Source: Algoriphagus sp. (GTDB lineage Bacteria > Bacteroidota > Bacteroidia > Cytophagales > Cyclobacteriaceae). From it: a stretch of DNA of 64,000 bases. Shown one piece after another: positions 28,217-38,281 of this stretch (within the stretch, counting starts at the first letter, position 1; each line of letters begins with the position of its first letter). The translations under genes and the position numbers were made by a program. The notes beneath the pieces are model-generated. The model saw nothing but the letters and a program-made list of their open reading frames with translations. It was not told the DNA's origin and did not search any database. The DNA lies in contig JAQSDM010000007.1 in NCBI GenBank assembly GCA_029945945.1, forward strand, positions 175,349 through 239,348. The letters run 5' to 3'.

Positions 28217-29137
28217 ATGAAACGATACTTCAATTTACCCATTACCCTCCTGTTGGCTTTGGCATTTGCTTTTACAGCTTTCAGCCCCAAAAACAACATT
28301 GCAGACAACACAAAAAACACTCAGGCTTCACCTCCTAAAAAAACCAAGAAATTCGGAGGACTTGCCCTATACACAGTTCGTGATGCAATGGCAAAAGATC
28401 CTAAAGCAACGCTGAAAGCAGTTGCTGATGCTGGTTATGCTTACGTTGAATCAGCAAACTATGCGGATGGTAAATTCTACGGAATGACACCGACTGAATT
28501 TAAATCTTATTTGGCAACCCTGGGCCTGACTGCCAAAAGTGCTCACATGGGCATGGTCAATATGGAAAATGCCGACCAGTTGATTGCTGATGTGAAAGCT
28601 GCCGGTATTTCTTATTTCGTGATTCCTGTTCCTCCAATGGGCATGTTTACATTTGACCAAGCCACTCGCTCAATGGCCATGAAAGGCACTGCCGATGATC
28701 TTGTAAAAATCATGAACACCTTGGGAGAAAAATGCCATAATGCTGGAATTAAATTGCTTTACCACAATCATGACTTTGAGTTTAAGCCTTTGGCAGACGG
28801 CACAGTAATCGAGGATGTTCTTTTGGAGAAATGTAATCCGGAATTCGTCAATTTCCAGATGGATCTTTTCTGGGTGACCAAGGCTGAAGTTGATCCCTTG
28901 GCTTACTTCAATAAATATCCGGGCAGATTCCACGCTTGGCATGTGAAAGACATGAGCACCGAAGGAGTGTTTGCTCCGGTAGGAACCGGAACTATCGACT
29001 TCAAGAGAATTCTGAAAGCAAAAAAGAAGTCAGGGATGAAATTTTACCTCGTAGAGCAGGACAATACATTCGGACTTGATCCGCTTGAAGCAATCAAAAT
29101 CAGTCATAAAGGCTTGAAAGAGATCGGATTCAAATAA
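28217..29137 (+). CDS. Exported sugar phosphate isomerase/epimerase-like TIM-barrel protein
   Basis: A 306-residue protein with a signal peptide (LLLALAFAFTAFS) and a xylose-isomerase-like TIM barrel. Likely metal-site regions are AYVESANYADG, LYHNHDFEFK, FQMDLFWVTKAEVDP, FHAWHVKDMS and YLVEQDNTFG. Exported members of this AP-endonuclease-2 superfamily are frequent in Bacteroidota beside carbohydrate genes, where they are thought to act on oxidised sugars. Monocistronic, with a terminator directly after. The substrate is not known. Confidence 0.85.
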   Translation: MKRYFNLPITLLLALAFAFTAFSPKNNIADNTKNTQASPPKKTKKFGGLALYTVRDAMAKDPKATLKAVADAGYAYVESANYADGKFYGMTPTEFKSYLATLGLTAKSAHMGMVNMENADQLIADVKAAGISYFVIPVPPMGMFTFDQATRSMAMKGTADDLVKIMNTLGEKCHNAGIKLLYHNHDFEFKPLADGTVIEDVLLEKCNPEFVNFQMDLFWVTKAEVDPLAYFNKYPGRFHAWHVKDMSTEGVFAPVGTGTIDFKRILKAKKKSGMKFYLVEQDNTFGLDPLEAIKISHKGLKEIGFK

Positions 29138-29161
29138 TCTTCATTTTCCACCATCTATTTT

Positions 29162-29190
29162 AAAAGCCAACCTTAGGGTTGGCTTTTTCT
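29162..29190 (+). terminator. Intrinsic terminator
   Basis: AAAAGCCAACC (29162-29172) pairs with GGTTGGCTTTT (29177-29187), loop TTAG, and the stem runs into T-rich sequence. Confidence 0.88.
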
Positions 29191-29281
29191 TTAAGGGGCT
29201 ATCAAAAATCATGGATTGATATTCACTGAATAACTCGGGAGTTTTCAGTAATTTAAAATCTCCATTGAATCTCAATCCGCC

Positions 29282-30802
29282 ATGATAACCTCAATTTCTA
29301 TTTTTCTTCTCTTTGCCCTTCTTCCGTCCCTACCCCAAACTTCCTCTGAAAAACCAAATATCATTCTGATTTTGGCTGATGACCTAGGCTGGTCGGATAT
29401 CGGTTCTTACGGAAGTGAAGTGGAAACTCCTAACTTGGATTGGTTGGCAGAAAATGGGATCCGCTTTACCCAAATGTATAATACAGCCAAGTGTAACACT
29501 TCCAGGGCTGCTTTGATCACCGGATTGTATGCCCAACAAGTTGGCTATGAAGCCACCTATCTTCAACCTTTAAAAAACGGAATTACCATTGGGGAACTCC
29601 TGCAATCAGCCGGATACCGAACACTCTGGGCAGGCAAACACCACGGTTTTGACCATCCCATGGACAGGGGTTTCGACCGATATTTTGGATTAATGGAGGG
29701 AGCATCCAATCATTTTAATCCGGGACCCCGCCGTGAAAATGAGCCTCAACCTGCCCAAAAAAGACCAGATCGGCCGTTTTATGAAGACAGGAAACTTTAC
29801 CAGCCCTTCGGTCCACCCAAGGATTACTATTCCACGGATTACTTTACTAAATATGCTTTGCAATGGCTGGAAGAATACAAGGAAGAAGACAAACCCTTTT
29901 TCCTATACCTCTCCTACACAGCTCCCCATGACCCCCTGATGGCCTGGCCCGAAGACATCGAAAAATACAAGGGAAAATACTCAGAAGGCTATGAGGTGGT
30001 TAGGCAGAAACGCTTTGAAAAGCAAAAAAAGCTCGGGCTAATCGATGAGAAATATATCCTTAGCGATGCAACCCATGTCCCCTGGCAATCCCTTTCAGAT
30101 TCACTTAAGAAAGTTGAAGAACTGAAAATGGAGGTTTATGCAGCCATGATTGACCGCATGGATCAAAAAATCGGTGAAATCATTCAAAAGCTGCGTGTTC
30201 TCGATAAGCTTGAAAACACAGTTTTCCTATTCCTTTCAGACAATGGCGCCTCTGCTGAAGTTGTCAATATCCCGGGCGATGGAAAAATCGGCACAGTCGG
30301 TCATTGGACCTCTCTGGGTCAGGATTGGGCTAATGTGGGCAATACACCTCTTCGGTTTTACAAAAACTATTCCTTTGAAGGGGGGATCAAAACACCATTT
30401 ATCATCTCATGGCCCAAAGGTCTTGGCCATCAGAACCAGTTGAACCATTTTCCTGCCCATTTGATCGATATCCTTCCAACTCTTGCCGAACTTGCAGGTG
30501 CTGAATACCCAATGGAATTTAAGGGGAATCCCATTCTCCCGACTGAGGGTCAAAGCCTCGTACCGGCCATAATGAATGAAAATTCCCTCCGGGAAAAGCC
30601 CCTCTTTTGGGAATGGTCGGTCGGCAAAGCTGTCCGTAAAGGAGACTGGAAACTCGTCTCTCATGGAAAAGATGCTCCTTGGGAATTATATAATCTTAGA
30701 CAAGACCCCACCGAGACTGAAAATAGAATTCCTGACAATCCGGAACTTGCGCATGAATTAGCGGGTCTGTTTCTTAGCTGGAAAGAAAAAGTCAGTAAAT
30801 AA
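29282..30802 (+). CDS. Secreted sulfatase (S1 family)
   Basis: Hydrolyses a sulfate ester, probably on an algal or host polysaccharide. Signal peptide at residues 1-20, then the metal site ILADDLGWSDIG and the formylglycine motif Cys71-Asn-Thr-Ser-Arg75 followed by AALITGLY. Further signatures are WAGKHH, FLYLSYTAPHDP and FLFLSDNGAS, ending with the usual C-terminal subdomain (KGDWKLVSHG, ELYNLRQDPTE). Cys71 must be converted to formylglycine; no maturase gene is in the window. 506 aa is a normal length. Confidence 0.92.
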   Translation: MITSISIFLLFALLPSLPQTSSEKPNIILILADDLGWSDIGSYGSEVETPNLDWLAENGIRFTQMYNTAKCNTSRAALITGLYAQQVGYEATYLQPLKNGITIGELLQSAGYRTLWAGKHHGFDHPMDRGFDRYFGLMEGASNHFNPGPRRENEPQPAQKRPDRPFYEDRKLYQPFGPPKDYYSTDYFTKYALQWLEEYKEEDKPFFLYLSYTAPHDPLMAWPEDIEKYKGKYSEGYEVVRQKRFEKQKKLGLIDEKYILSDATHVPWQSLSDSLKKVEELKMEVYAAMIDRMDQKIGEIIQKLRVLDKLENTVFLFLSDNGASAEVVNIPGDGKIGTVGHWTSLGQDWANVGNTPLRFYKNYSFEGGIKTPFIISWPKGLGHQNQLNHFPAHLIDILPTLAELAGAEYPMEFKGNPILPTEGQSLVPAIMNENSLREKPLFWEWSVGKAVRKGDWKLVSHGKDAPWELYNLRQDPTETENRIPDNPELAHELAGLFLSWKEKVSK

Positions 30803-30999
30803 GAAGCTCCCGGATTGCTACTCAATCAAATCCAGGTGAGTTGTTAAAATTCTTCTCCATTGAGATGGAAAAGACAGTATCCCTTTAATGATCAGTTTCA
30901 CTCCTGCACTTTGAGCAGATACCTTGTCCAAATCGATTTGGGTTAGCTACCTATGTCAGAAATGAGAATACTTCACTTCTCCATCCCTGGAAATCAATG

Positions 31000-31665
31000 T
31001 TATTTTTCAAATACAATTTCTTCCGGATTAGCGCCCAACTCCTTTAAACTTGCACTGATAGCCTTAACCATGGGATCTGGTCCACATACATAAAACTTCT
31101 GCGAAAAATCCTGAATATGATTTTTCAAAAACGCCTTGTCAATCATCCCAAACTCATGCCCGCTTACTTCTTCTTTGGCAAGGATAGAAATAAAGTCACT
31201 CCCTAATAAATCACGAAAATAGGATTCCAAAATCACATCTTTAGCGGTTTTATTAGCAAAAAACAATCGGTTCCCAGCCAACTCACCTTTGGATTGAAGG
31301 AATTTTATAATTCCGATAAACGGGGTCACCCCTGCTCCTCCGGCAATAAATACTCCTTTGCCTTTGTATTGAATAGCACCCCAGGCATCATCTATTATTA
31401 ACTCATCTCCAACTGCCAACTTGTCGATTTGATTGGTAACACCGGGATGATCTCTATAGGATTTGATCACAAACTCCAACTGCTTATCCTCAGGCAAAGA
31501 GGTAAAAGAAAAAGGTCTCTTTTCATCTTTCCACTCTTTTTTATTGATCGAAACGTCCGTTGCCTGACCAGAAATGAATGAATAGCCCTCCGGTTTTTCT
31601 ACTTTGATTTGCTTCACATCATGGGTCAAGGGAAGTATTTGCTGAATCTTAAGTGTGTAAGCCAT
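31000..31665 (-). CDS. FNR-family FAD/NAD(P)H oxidoreductase
   Basis: A 221-residue flavoprotein reductase. The FAD-binding barrel has RPFSFTSLP (the RxYS-like motif), and the NAD(P)-binding half has GVFIAGGAGVTPFIGI and the C-terminal YVCGPDPMV. It lacks both a ferredoxin domain and a haemoglobin domain, so it must pass electrons to or from a separate partner, which is not identified here. Stand-alone and cytoplasmic. A flavodoxin or ferredoxin reductase role is inferred from family membership only. Confidence 0.87.
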   Translation of the reverse strand: MAYTLKIQQILPLTHDVKQIKVEKPEGYSFISGQATDVSINKKEWKDEKRPFSFTSLPEDKQLEFVIKSYRDHPGVTNQIDKLAVGDELIIDDAWGAIQYKGKGVFIAGGAGVTPFIGIIKFLQSKGELAGNRLFFANKTAKDVILESYFRDLLGSDFISILAKEEVSGHEFGMIDKAFLKNHIQDFSQKFYVCGPDPMVKAISASLKELGANPEEIVFEK

Positions 31666-31840
31666 ATCATTTTCTGTTTAGTTCTATAATAGTAACGGAT
31701 CAAACAGCTTTTGTTTTTTTTAATCCTTAATTCTTTCTGTTGGATTGCGTTTTATAAATAGCGCTTCCCAGATTAATTTGAATTGTGATCACCGGCTTTT
31801 TACCAATGGATCTTGAAAAAATCTCAGAGGTTTAGGAAGT

Positions 31841-31871
31841 AAAAAATAATCCCCGACTTTTCAGCCGGGGA
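31841..31871 (-). terminator. Intrinsic terminator of the fumarylacetoacetase gene
   Basis: CCCCG (31851-31855) pairs with CGGGG (31866-31870). On the minus strand it is followed by ATTATTTTTT. Confidence 0.75.
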
Positions 31872-31879
31872 ATTTTCAT

Positions 31880-33151
31880 TTATGCTTTTGCAGGAAGAAC
31901 CTGCGAACTGACCTCTCCAAATCCAATCCGGATTCCGTCTTTTTCTGCAAATCCCTTCATGATCACGGTATCTCCATCCTCAATAAATCTCCGGTCATCT
32001 CCTGTTTCAAGCTTAACAGGCTTGGTTCCTTTCCAGGAAAGCTCCAGCATTGATCCAAATGAATCCTCGGTCGGTCCGGAGATTGTGCCTGAGGCCATCA
32101 TGTCCCCAACGTTAATATTGCAACCATTGATTGTATGATGCGCCAGCTGCTGAGCGATATTCCAATACATGTATTTGAAATTGGATGAGCAGACTTTGCT
32201 GGCTGCTTTCCCTTCCGGCTGAATATAAACTTCCAGATTGATGTCAAAATTAGCTGGCTTTTCAGATTTCAAATAGGGTAAAACTGCAGGTTCCTGAGTT
32301 GGTCCTTGCGTTCTAAAAGGTTCCAGAGCTTCAAGAGTAACGACCCAGGGAGAAATGGAGGACGCAAAGTTTTTTCCTAAAAACGGCCCCAAAGGAACAT
32401 ATTCCCAGTTTTGAATATCGCGGGCTGACCAATCATTGAAAAGCACGAATCCAAAAATATAATCTTCGGCCTCAGCCGTGGAAACTGAATCTCCCAGTTT
32501 GGTGGTTTTTCCTGTGATGAAAGCTAATTCCAATTCGAAATCAAGTCTCTTGCTCGGTCCAAAAACCGGAGCTTCCATATCAGGATCTTTGAATTGGCCT
32601 TTTGGTCGATGGATCGGCACTCCCGATGGAATAATCGAAGACGCTCTTCCATGGTATCCAACCGGCATATGTTTCCAGTTTGGAAGCAAAGCATTTTCCG
32701 GATCACGGAACATCTTTCCAACGTTGGTTGCATGCTCAATACTGCTGTAGAAATCCGTGTAATCTCCGATTTTCACCGGCATCAGCATCTCCGCTTCTTT
32801 TCGATTGACCATCGCTTTTCCCCGGCTTTGATGTTCCCGAAGCTTTTCATTTTCTGCCAAAAGCAAGTCCTGAACTCGTTCTCGGATTTTCTTAGTTTGC
32901 ATTTTTCCCAAGGCAATCAAATCGTTCAGTGATTCTTTCAGAAAAATTCCTTCCGGCAAAAACATGTTTGCAAAGAACCCTTCCTGGTCTAGAATACTTA
33001 AATCGACAATTTTGTCTCCGATGGCAATTCCGATTCTGGGACTGAGCTTTTTACTTTTGAAAACTCCAAAAGGAAGATTGTAAATCGTGAAGTCTGAATT
33101 CTTGGGAACGTCCACCCAAGTGCTCAGGGAGTTGGTTTTGCTTTGGCTCAT
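31880..33151 (-). CDS. fahA: Fumarylacetoacetase
   Basis: Last step of tyrosine/homogentisate breakdown: fumarylacetoacetate to fumarate and acetoacetate. The 423-residue protein has the small N-terminal SH3-like domain (residues about 15-115) and the FAH domain with DFYSSIEHATNVGKMFR, GYHGRASSIIPSG, LDFELELAFITGK, FNDWSARDIQNWEYVPLGPF and SSISPWVVT. The other enzymes of the pathway are not in the window. A -7 promoter element lies 20 bp upstream and a terminator follows. Confidence 0.95.
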   Translation of the reverse strand: MSQSKTNSLSTWVDVPKNSDFTIYNLPFGVFKSKKLSPRIGIAIGDKIVDLSILDQEGFFANMFLPEGIFLKESLNDLIALGKMQTKKIRERVQDLLLAENEKLREHQSRGKAMVNRKEAEMLMPVKIGDYTDFYSSIEHATNVGKMFRDPENALLPNWKHMPVGYHGRASSIIPSGVPIHRPKGQFKDPDMEAPVFGPSKRLDFELELAFITGKTTKLGDSVSTAEAEDYIFGFVLFNDWSARDIQNWEYVPLGPFLGKNFASSISPWVVTLEALEPFRTQGPTQEPAVLPYLKSEKPANFDINLEVYIQPEGKAASKVCSSNFKYMYWNIAQQLAHHTINGCNINVGDMMASGTISGPTEDSFGSMLELSWKGTKPVKLETGDDRRFIEDGDTVIMKGFAEKDGIRIGFGEVSSQVLPAKA

Positions 33152-33171
33152 TTTTAAAAATCTTAGAGGCG

Positions 33172-33179
33172 CAAATTTA
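33172..33179 (-). promoter_or_regulatory. -7 promoter element of fahA
   Basis: TAAATTTG on the minus strand (TAnnTTTG consensus), 20 bp before the ATG. No clear TTTG at the -33 position. Confidence 0.55.
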
Positions 33180-33397
33180 GGCTTTAAAGAGGAATTCGAA
33201 AGGATTAAAACCTACACAAGGAAAATGAGCTGATCGGAAATCATCCAACTCCCTGACTTCATGAGATTTAAACCCCATCAAACATTCTTTTCTTTTAGAT
33301 GAAAAAAATCTTCAGCAGATCGAACGAAACCTTTTATCAAATTCTGATTCAGAAATGAATTAGCCTGTTTAAATTGTTTCATCCAAATCATTTTGAA

Positions 33398-35281
33398 ATG
33401 AAATTCAATCCTAAATTCTTACTGCTCTTTCTGTTACTTCTGATTCACGGAGTGGCTTTTCCGCAGGAAAAATCAATCATCGATCAGCTCGAAGAAGTCG
33501 CCATCGTGGACCAAAAAGTCATGATGCCAATGCGTGATGGCGTTCGCCTGGCAACAGATATCTACCGGCCGAAAGGCGACCATCCTGTTCCGATCGTTTT
33601 CTCCCGAACTCCTTACAACTTTAACACCTACGGAAATGGCGAAATGAACACCCGGGGCATGCAAACTGCTTTGGAGTGGGTGAAAAAGGGATACGCTTAC
33701 GTGGTTCAAAATGAACGCGGAAGATTCTTTTCCGAAGGAGAATGGGATATTTTGGGAACGCCGCTGAGTGACGGATACGACGCAATGGAATGGATGTCCA
33801 AGCAGCCCTGGAGTAATGGGAAGATCGGTACGCTCGGCTGCTCCTCTACTGCAGAATGGCAAATGGCTGTCGCATCAATGAATCATCCTGCACATGCAGC
33901 GTTAGTTCCGCAAGGATTTGGCGCAGGTGTGGGAAGAATAGGTGAGTTTTTCGAGCAAGGAAATTTCTATCGCGGAGGCGCAAATCAAATGCTTTTCACT
34001 GCCTGGCTTTACGGTACTCAGCACGATCCGATGGCGCCAAGACTGCCTGTTGGAATTGAGCAAAAAGACCTGCTGAGACTTCAGAGATTCTATGACATGG
34101 CTCCGGAATACCCAAAAGTTGACTGGAAAGCAGGATTGAGTCACTTGCCGGTGGAAGACATCATTGAAAATGTGGACGGCCCGATGGGAATCTATGAAGA
34201 AATGATCACCCGCGATCCCAATGACGCAAAATGGTATAAGGGCGGATTGTATCACGACGATATGCCGTTTGATAAGCCGAGCTTTTGGTTTGTATCCTGG
34301 TACGATGTGTCGAGCAGTCCAAACATCGCACTTTACAATCATGTGCGGAAAAATGCTGTCTCTGAGATGGCAAGAAACAACCAATATCTGGTGATCGCGC
34401 CGGTTCTGCATTGCTCTTACACTCGTGCTACCGAGGATACAATGGTTGGCGAGAGAAGTGTAGGAGATGCCCGATTGAACTATGACGAGATCATCACGGC
34501 ATGGTTTGACCTTTGGCTTAAAGGCGAAAAAAATGACACCGTTTCTGAAATGCCAAAAGTGCAGTACTTCACCATGGGTTCCAATAAATGGCAGAGCAGC
34601 GATGTATGGCCTCCGGCTGAATCGGTGATGACGACCTACTATTTGGATTCCGAAGGAAAAGCAAATACTAGAAATGGTGACGGAACCCTATCCGCCAAAA
34701 AGCCAAGAAAAGCGAACCTTGATACCTTCAAATATGACCCGATGAATCCGGTTAATTCCTACGGAGGCAATGTCTGCTGTACCGGAAATGCCGTGCAAGG
34801 CGGAGCCTATGATCAGCAGGAAATGGAGCTGAGAGACGATATTCTCGTTTACACTTCCGCACCTTTGGAAGAAGGCGTGGAGATATCCGGCTTCATTGAA
34901 TCGTATCTTTACCTCTCTTCAGACGCCAAAGACACGGACGTCACTATCAAACTGATCGATGTCTACCCTGACGGAAAAGCGTACAATCTGGACGAAACAA
35001 TTCAGCGCGTGAGATACAGAGAAGGCTACGACAAGGAAGTGATGATGGAAGATGGCAAAGTCTATGAGGTCAAAATGACTCCAATGAGTACCTCCAATTA
35101 CTTCGAAAAAGGACATAGTATCCGGATCGAAGTCAGCAGCTCCAACTTCCCAAGATTTGACCGAAATCTGAATACCGGCGGAAATAACTTCGACGAAAGC
35201 GAAGGCGTGATCGCCACCAACTCGATTCATCATGGAGGCAAAAGCCTGAGCAGGATCGTGTTGCCGATGATGAAGAAGTAG
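33398..35281 (+). CDS. Secreted CocE/NonD-type hydrolase (X-Pro dipeptidyl-peptidase superfamily)
   Basis: The start at 33398 places a signal peptide ([17 protein letters not shown]) at the N-terminus. The 627-residue protein has an alpha/beta-hydrolase domain opening with [17 protein letters not shown], the GRF box in [15 protein letters not shown], and the nucleophile region [17 protein letters not shown]. It closes with the jelly-roll domain ([32 protein letters not shown]). The elbow reads G-C-S-S-T rather than the more common G-x-S-Y-x-G. It could be an acylase, amino-acid ester hydrolase or peptidase. Confidence 0.88.
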   Translation: MKFNPKFLLLFLLLLIHGVAFPQEKSIIDQLEEVAIVDQKVMMPMRDGVRLATDIYRPKGDHPVPIVFSRTPYNFNTYGNGEMNTRGMQTALEWVKKGYAYVVQNERGRFFSEGEWDILGTPLSDGYDAMEWMSKQPWSNGKIGTLGCSSTAEWQMAVASMNHPAHAALVPQGFGAGVGRIGEFFEQGNFYRGGANQMLFTAWLYGTQHDPMAPRLPVGIEQKDLLRLQRFYDMAPEYPKVDWKAGLSHLPVEDIIENVDGPMGIYEEMITRDPNDAKWYKGGLYHDDMPFDKPSFWFVSWYDVSSSPNIALYNHVRKNAVSEMARNNQYLVIAPVLHCSYTRATEDTMVGERSVGDARLNYDEIITAWFDLWLKGEKNDTVSEMPKVQYFTMGSNKWQSSDVWPPAESVMTTYYLDSEGKANTRNGDGTLSAKKPRKANLDTFKYDPMNPVNSYGGNVCCTGNAVQGGAYDQQEMELRDDILVYTSAPLEEGVEISGFIESYLYLSSDAKDTDVTIKLIDVYPDGKAYNLDETIQRVRYREGYDKEVMMEDGKVYEVKMTPMSTSNYFEKGHSIRIEVSSSNFPRFDRNLNTGGNNFDESEGVIATNSIHHGGKSLSRIVLPMMKK

Positions 35282-35300
35282 GTTCCAATTCAAAAAGTTT

Positions 35301-35343
35301 GGTACAAAGGCTTTCGATGAGTTGAGCCTTTGTGCCTTTTTTT
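35301..35343 (+). terminator. Intrinsic terminator of the CocE-type gene
   Basis: GGTACAAAGGCT (35301-35312) pairs with AGCCTTTGTGCC (35325-35336) with one mismatch or wobble, followed by TTTTTTT. Confidence 0.88.
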
Positions 35344-35432
35344 ATTCATTTTTTGAGAATTTCAAGTTCTTTAAGAATCAATAAAGTCACTTGACCTCTT
35401 GAAAATCAAATAGATAATTTTGAGTTATTTTA

Positions 35433-35473
35433 TTTTATGCAAATCCGGAATTCAATTCCGGATTTGCATAAAA
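35433..35473. repeat. Perfect 41-bp palindrome (20-bp arms)
   Basis: The left arm 35433-35452 (TTTTATGCAAATCCGGAATT) and the right arm 35454-35473 are exact reverse complements around a single C. It sits between the terminator of the preceding gene and the -7 promoter element of valS, and could act as a cruciform, a bidirectional terminator or a protein site. Confidence 0.9.
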
Positions 35474-35540
35474 TGGAAAGATCGGTCTTTTTTGTTTGCC
35501 CTGATTTCGATTCCAATCAGGCCTTTTCCCCTTTTTCTCC

Positions 35541-35548
35541 TATTTTTG
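35541..35548 (+). promoter_or_regulatory. -7 promoter element of valS
   Basis: TATTTTTG matches TAnnTTTG and lies 23 bp before the ATG at 35572. No TTTG is found at the expected -33 distance. Confidence 0.6.
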
Positions 35549-35571
35549 CCCCTCAATTAATTTCCTTTCAA

Positions 35572-38205
35572 ATGTCTATTGCCAGCAAATACGATCCAGC
35601 ATCGACCGAAGCCAAATGGTACGCGTACTGGATGGAACACAAGCTTTTTTCTTCGAAAGTTGATCATAGCAAAGAGCCTTACACCATTGTAATTCCTCCG
35701 CCAAACGTCACGGGAGTGCTGCACATGGGCCATATGCTGAACAATACCATTCAGGATGTCTTGATCCGTCGCGCCAGAATGCAAGGCAAAAATGCCTGCT
35801 GGGTTCCGGGAACGGATCATGCTTCCATCGCAACGGAAACGAAGGTTGTAAACATGCTGAAGGAGCAGGGAATAGATAAAAAATCAATTTCCCGTGAGGA
35901 ATTCCTGAAGTACGCCTGGGAATGGAAAGAGAAATACGGAGGAATAATCCTGGAGCAACTGAAAAAACTGGGAGCTTCCTGCGATTGGGACCGGACGGCC
36001 TTCACGATGGATGCTGGCCTGAGCGATGCGGTTCTCAGCGTCTTTGTGGACTTGCATAAAAAAGGTAAAATCTACCGCGGTATCCGCATGGTCAACTGGG
36101 ATCCTCAGGGCAAAACTGCCTTGTCGGACGACGAAGTGATCATGAAAGAAATACAGTCGAAACTTTACTACATCAAGTATAAAATCGAAGGAACCGAAGA
36201 TCAATTCCTGACCATTGCCACCACCCGACCTGAGACCATCATGGCCGATGTAGCGATCTGCATCAATCCAAATGATCCGAGGTTCGTACATCTGAAAGGT
36301 AAAAAAGCCATTATTCCTCTGATCAACCGGGCGATCCCGATTATCGAAGATGAATATGTGGACATGGAATTTGGAACGGGCTGTCTGAAAGTAACTCCTG
36401 CACATGATATCAATGACTACGAACTTGGCGTAAAGCATAAACTCGAGGTAATCGACATTCTGGCCGACGACGGAAAGCTCAATGAGAAAGCGCAAATCCT
36501 CGTGGGTGAAGATCGGTTCATCGCCCGAAAGAAAATCGGAAAGTTGCTGGCAGAAATTGATCAGCTGGAGAAAGTTGAGGATTATAAATCCAACGTGGGT
36601 CACTCCGAGCGAACTGATGCGATCATCGAACCGAAGCTTTCTTTGCAGTGGTTCCTGAGAATGGACGATATCACCAAACCGGCTTTGAGTGCGGTGATGG
36701 ATGATGTGATCCAACTCTATCCACCGAAGTTCAAGAATATGTATCGCTCCTGGATGGAGAATGTGCGTGATTGGTGTATCTCCCGTCAGCTTTGGTGGGG
36801 CCATAGAATCCCTGCATTCTACCTTCCAAACGGTGAGTATGTAGTTGCGAAAACTGCTGAAGAAGCCCTTGAAATTGCCAACAGCCAATTCAAGGCAAAT
36901 TTCACTTTGGCTGATCTGAAGCAAGATGAGGATGTACTAGACACCTGGTTTAGCTCCTGGCTTTGGCCGATTTCGGTTTTTGACACGGATGTGTTTACGA
37001 CTGGTAAGCCTAATGAAGAATTGAAATACTACTACCCAACCAATGATCTGGTGACTGCTCCGGAGATTCTATTCTTCTGGGTGGCGAGAATGATCATTGC
37101 GGGCTATGAATACATGGGCGAAAAGCCTTTCAAAAATGTCTACCTGACAGGAATTGTACGGGATAAATTGGGTAGAAAAATGTCCAAATCTCTGGGCAAT
37201 TCACCTGATCCGTTGGAATTGATTGCTCAGTTTGGCGCAGACGGAGTGAGAACGGGAATGCTTTTCTCCTCTCCTGCCGGAAATGATTTGCCGTATGATG
37301 ACAAGCTAGTGGAGCAAGGAAGAAACTTCTCCAACAAGATCTGGAACGCGTTTCGACTGGTGAAAGGCTGGGAAATCGATCCAAGTCTGGACGGTTCGGC
37401 AAATGAAGCCAGCATCGAATGGTTTGAAAATCGCTTCAATCAGGCACTCGCCGAGATCGATGAGCATTTCGAGAAATTCAGAATTTCGGATGCACTAATG
37501 GCAACCTATAAACTGGTTTGGGACGACTTCTGCTCCTGGTATCTCGAGATGATCAAGCCGGCTTATCAGCATCCGATTGATCAGGCTACTTATGACAAGA
37601 CTATTTCAATTTTCGAGTCCATCCTGAAGATTCTGCATCCGTTTATGCCATTTATCACGGAGGAACTTTGGCACCAAATCAAGGAAAGATCCGTGGAAGA
37701 ATCGTTGATTTTGGCTTCTTGGCCATCCCCAAAAGCTTTTGACGGGAAAATCACCGAAGAAGCTGCTCAGGTTTTTGAGGTTGTTTCTCAGGTGAGAAAT
37801 CTACGTGCATCCAAAGGCATGTCTCCAAAAGAAACGCTGGAATTAACCATTAACGCCAAGAATGAGGCAATCTATAGTCGATTCGAATCTGTACTGACCA
37901 AGCTGGCGAATTTGTCCTCGCTGAGTTTCGGGGGAAATGTGCCAAACGCCATGAGTTTCGTCGTGAAAGCTGACGAGTGTTTTGTACCGATGGGCGACTC
38001 TATCAATTTGGAAGAAGAAAAGGAAAATCTGAAAAAGGAAATTGAATACACGAAAGGTTTTCTGAATTCGGTGATGAAAAAGCTCAGCAACGAGCGATTT
38101 GTAGCCGGAGCTCCTGCTCAGGTTTTGGAGATGGAACGTAAAAAACAAGCCGACGCCGAAGCCAAGATCAAGACGCTGGAGGAAAGTCTGGCGAAGCTGG
38201 GGTAA
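35572..38205 (+). CDS. valS: Valine-tRNA ligase
   Basis: Charges tRNA-Val. Class I synthetase of 877 residues, the usual size in Bacteroidota. It shows [18 protein letters not shown] (HIGH motif, residues 51-54), the editing domain ([32 protein letters not shown]), the catalytic [14 protein letters not shown] (KMSKS), the anticodon-binding region with [17 protein letters not shown], and a C-terminal coiled coil ([19 protein letters not shown]). The ATG at 35572 is chosen because an upstream in-frame extension would start inside the palindrome. A terminator follows. Confidence 0.97.
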   Translation: MSIASKYDPASTEAKWYAYWMEHKLFSSKVDHSKEPYTIVIPPPNVTGVLHMGHMLNNTIQDVLIRRARMQGKNACWVPGTDHASIATETKVVNMLKEQGIDKKSISREEFLKYAWEWKEKYGGIILEQLKKLGASCDWDRTAFTMDAGLSDAVLSVFVDLHKKGKIYRGIRMVNWDPQGKTALSDDEVIMKEIQSKLYYIKYKIEGTEDQFLTIATTRPETIMADVAICINPNDPRFVHLKGKKAIIPLINRAIPIIEDEYVDMEFGTGCLKVTPAHDINDYELGVKHKLEVIDILADDGKLNEKAQILVGEDRFIARKKIGKLLAEIDQLEKVEDYKSNVGHSERTDAIIEPKLSLQWFLRMDDITKPALSAVMDDVIQLYPPKFKNMYRSWMENVRDWCISRQLWWGHRIPAFYLPNGEYVVAKTAEEALEIANSQFKANFTLADLKQDEDVLDTWFSSWLWPISVFDTDVFTTGKPNEELKYYYPTNDLVTAPEILFFWVARMIIAGYEYMGEKPFKNVYLTGIVRDKLGRKMSKSLGNSPDPLELIAQFGADGVRTGMLFSSPAGNDLPYDDKLVEQGRNFSNKIWNAFRLVKGWEIDPSLDGSANEASIEWFENRFNQALAEIDEHFEKFRISDALMATYKLVWDDFCSWYLEMIKPAYQHPIDQATYDKTISIFESILKILHPFMPFITEELWHQIKERSVEESLILASWPSPKAFDGKITEEAAQVFEVVSQVRNLRASKGMSPKETLELTINAKNEAIYSRFESVLTKLANLSSLSFGGNVPNAMSFVVKADECFVPMGDSINLEEEKENLKKEIEYTKGFLNSVMKKLSNERFVAGAPAQVLEMERKKQADAEAKIKTLEESLAKLG

Positions 38206-38224
38206 TTGGTTATTGAGTTATTGG

Positions 38225-38257
38225 AAATCCGGAGCTGAAAGGTTCCGGATTTTTTTT
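38225..38257 (+). terminator. Intrinsic terminator of valS
   Basis: AATCCGGA (38226-38233) pairs with TCCGGATT (38244-38251), followed by a T-run. Confidence 0.9.
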
Positions 38258-38281
38258 AAATATACATGGACTGGACTTATT

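Noticed and set aside
35433..35473. T-box or attenuator upstream of valS
   Set aside because: The palindrome lies before the likely promoter element, so it would not be in the leader; no T-box bulge sequence or specifier loop is seen.
35884..36924. 346-codon open frame opposite valS
   Set aside because: Antisense shadow of valS; its composition mirrors the codon bias of the real gene.
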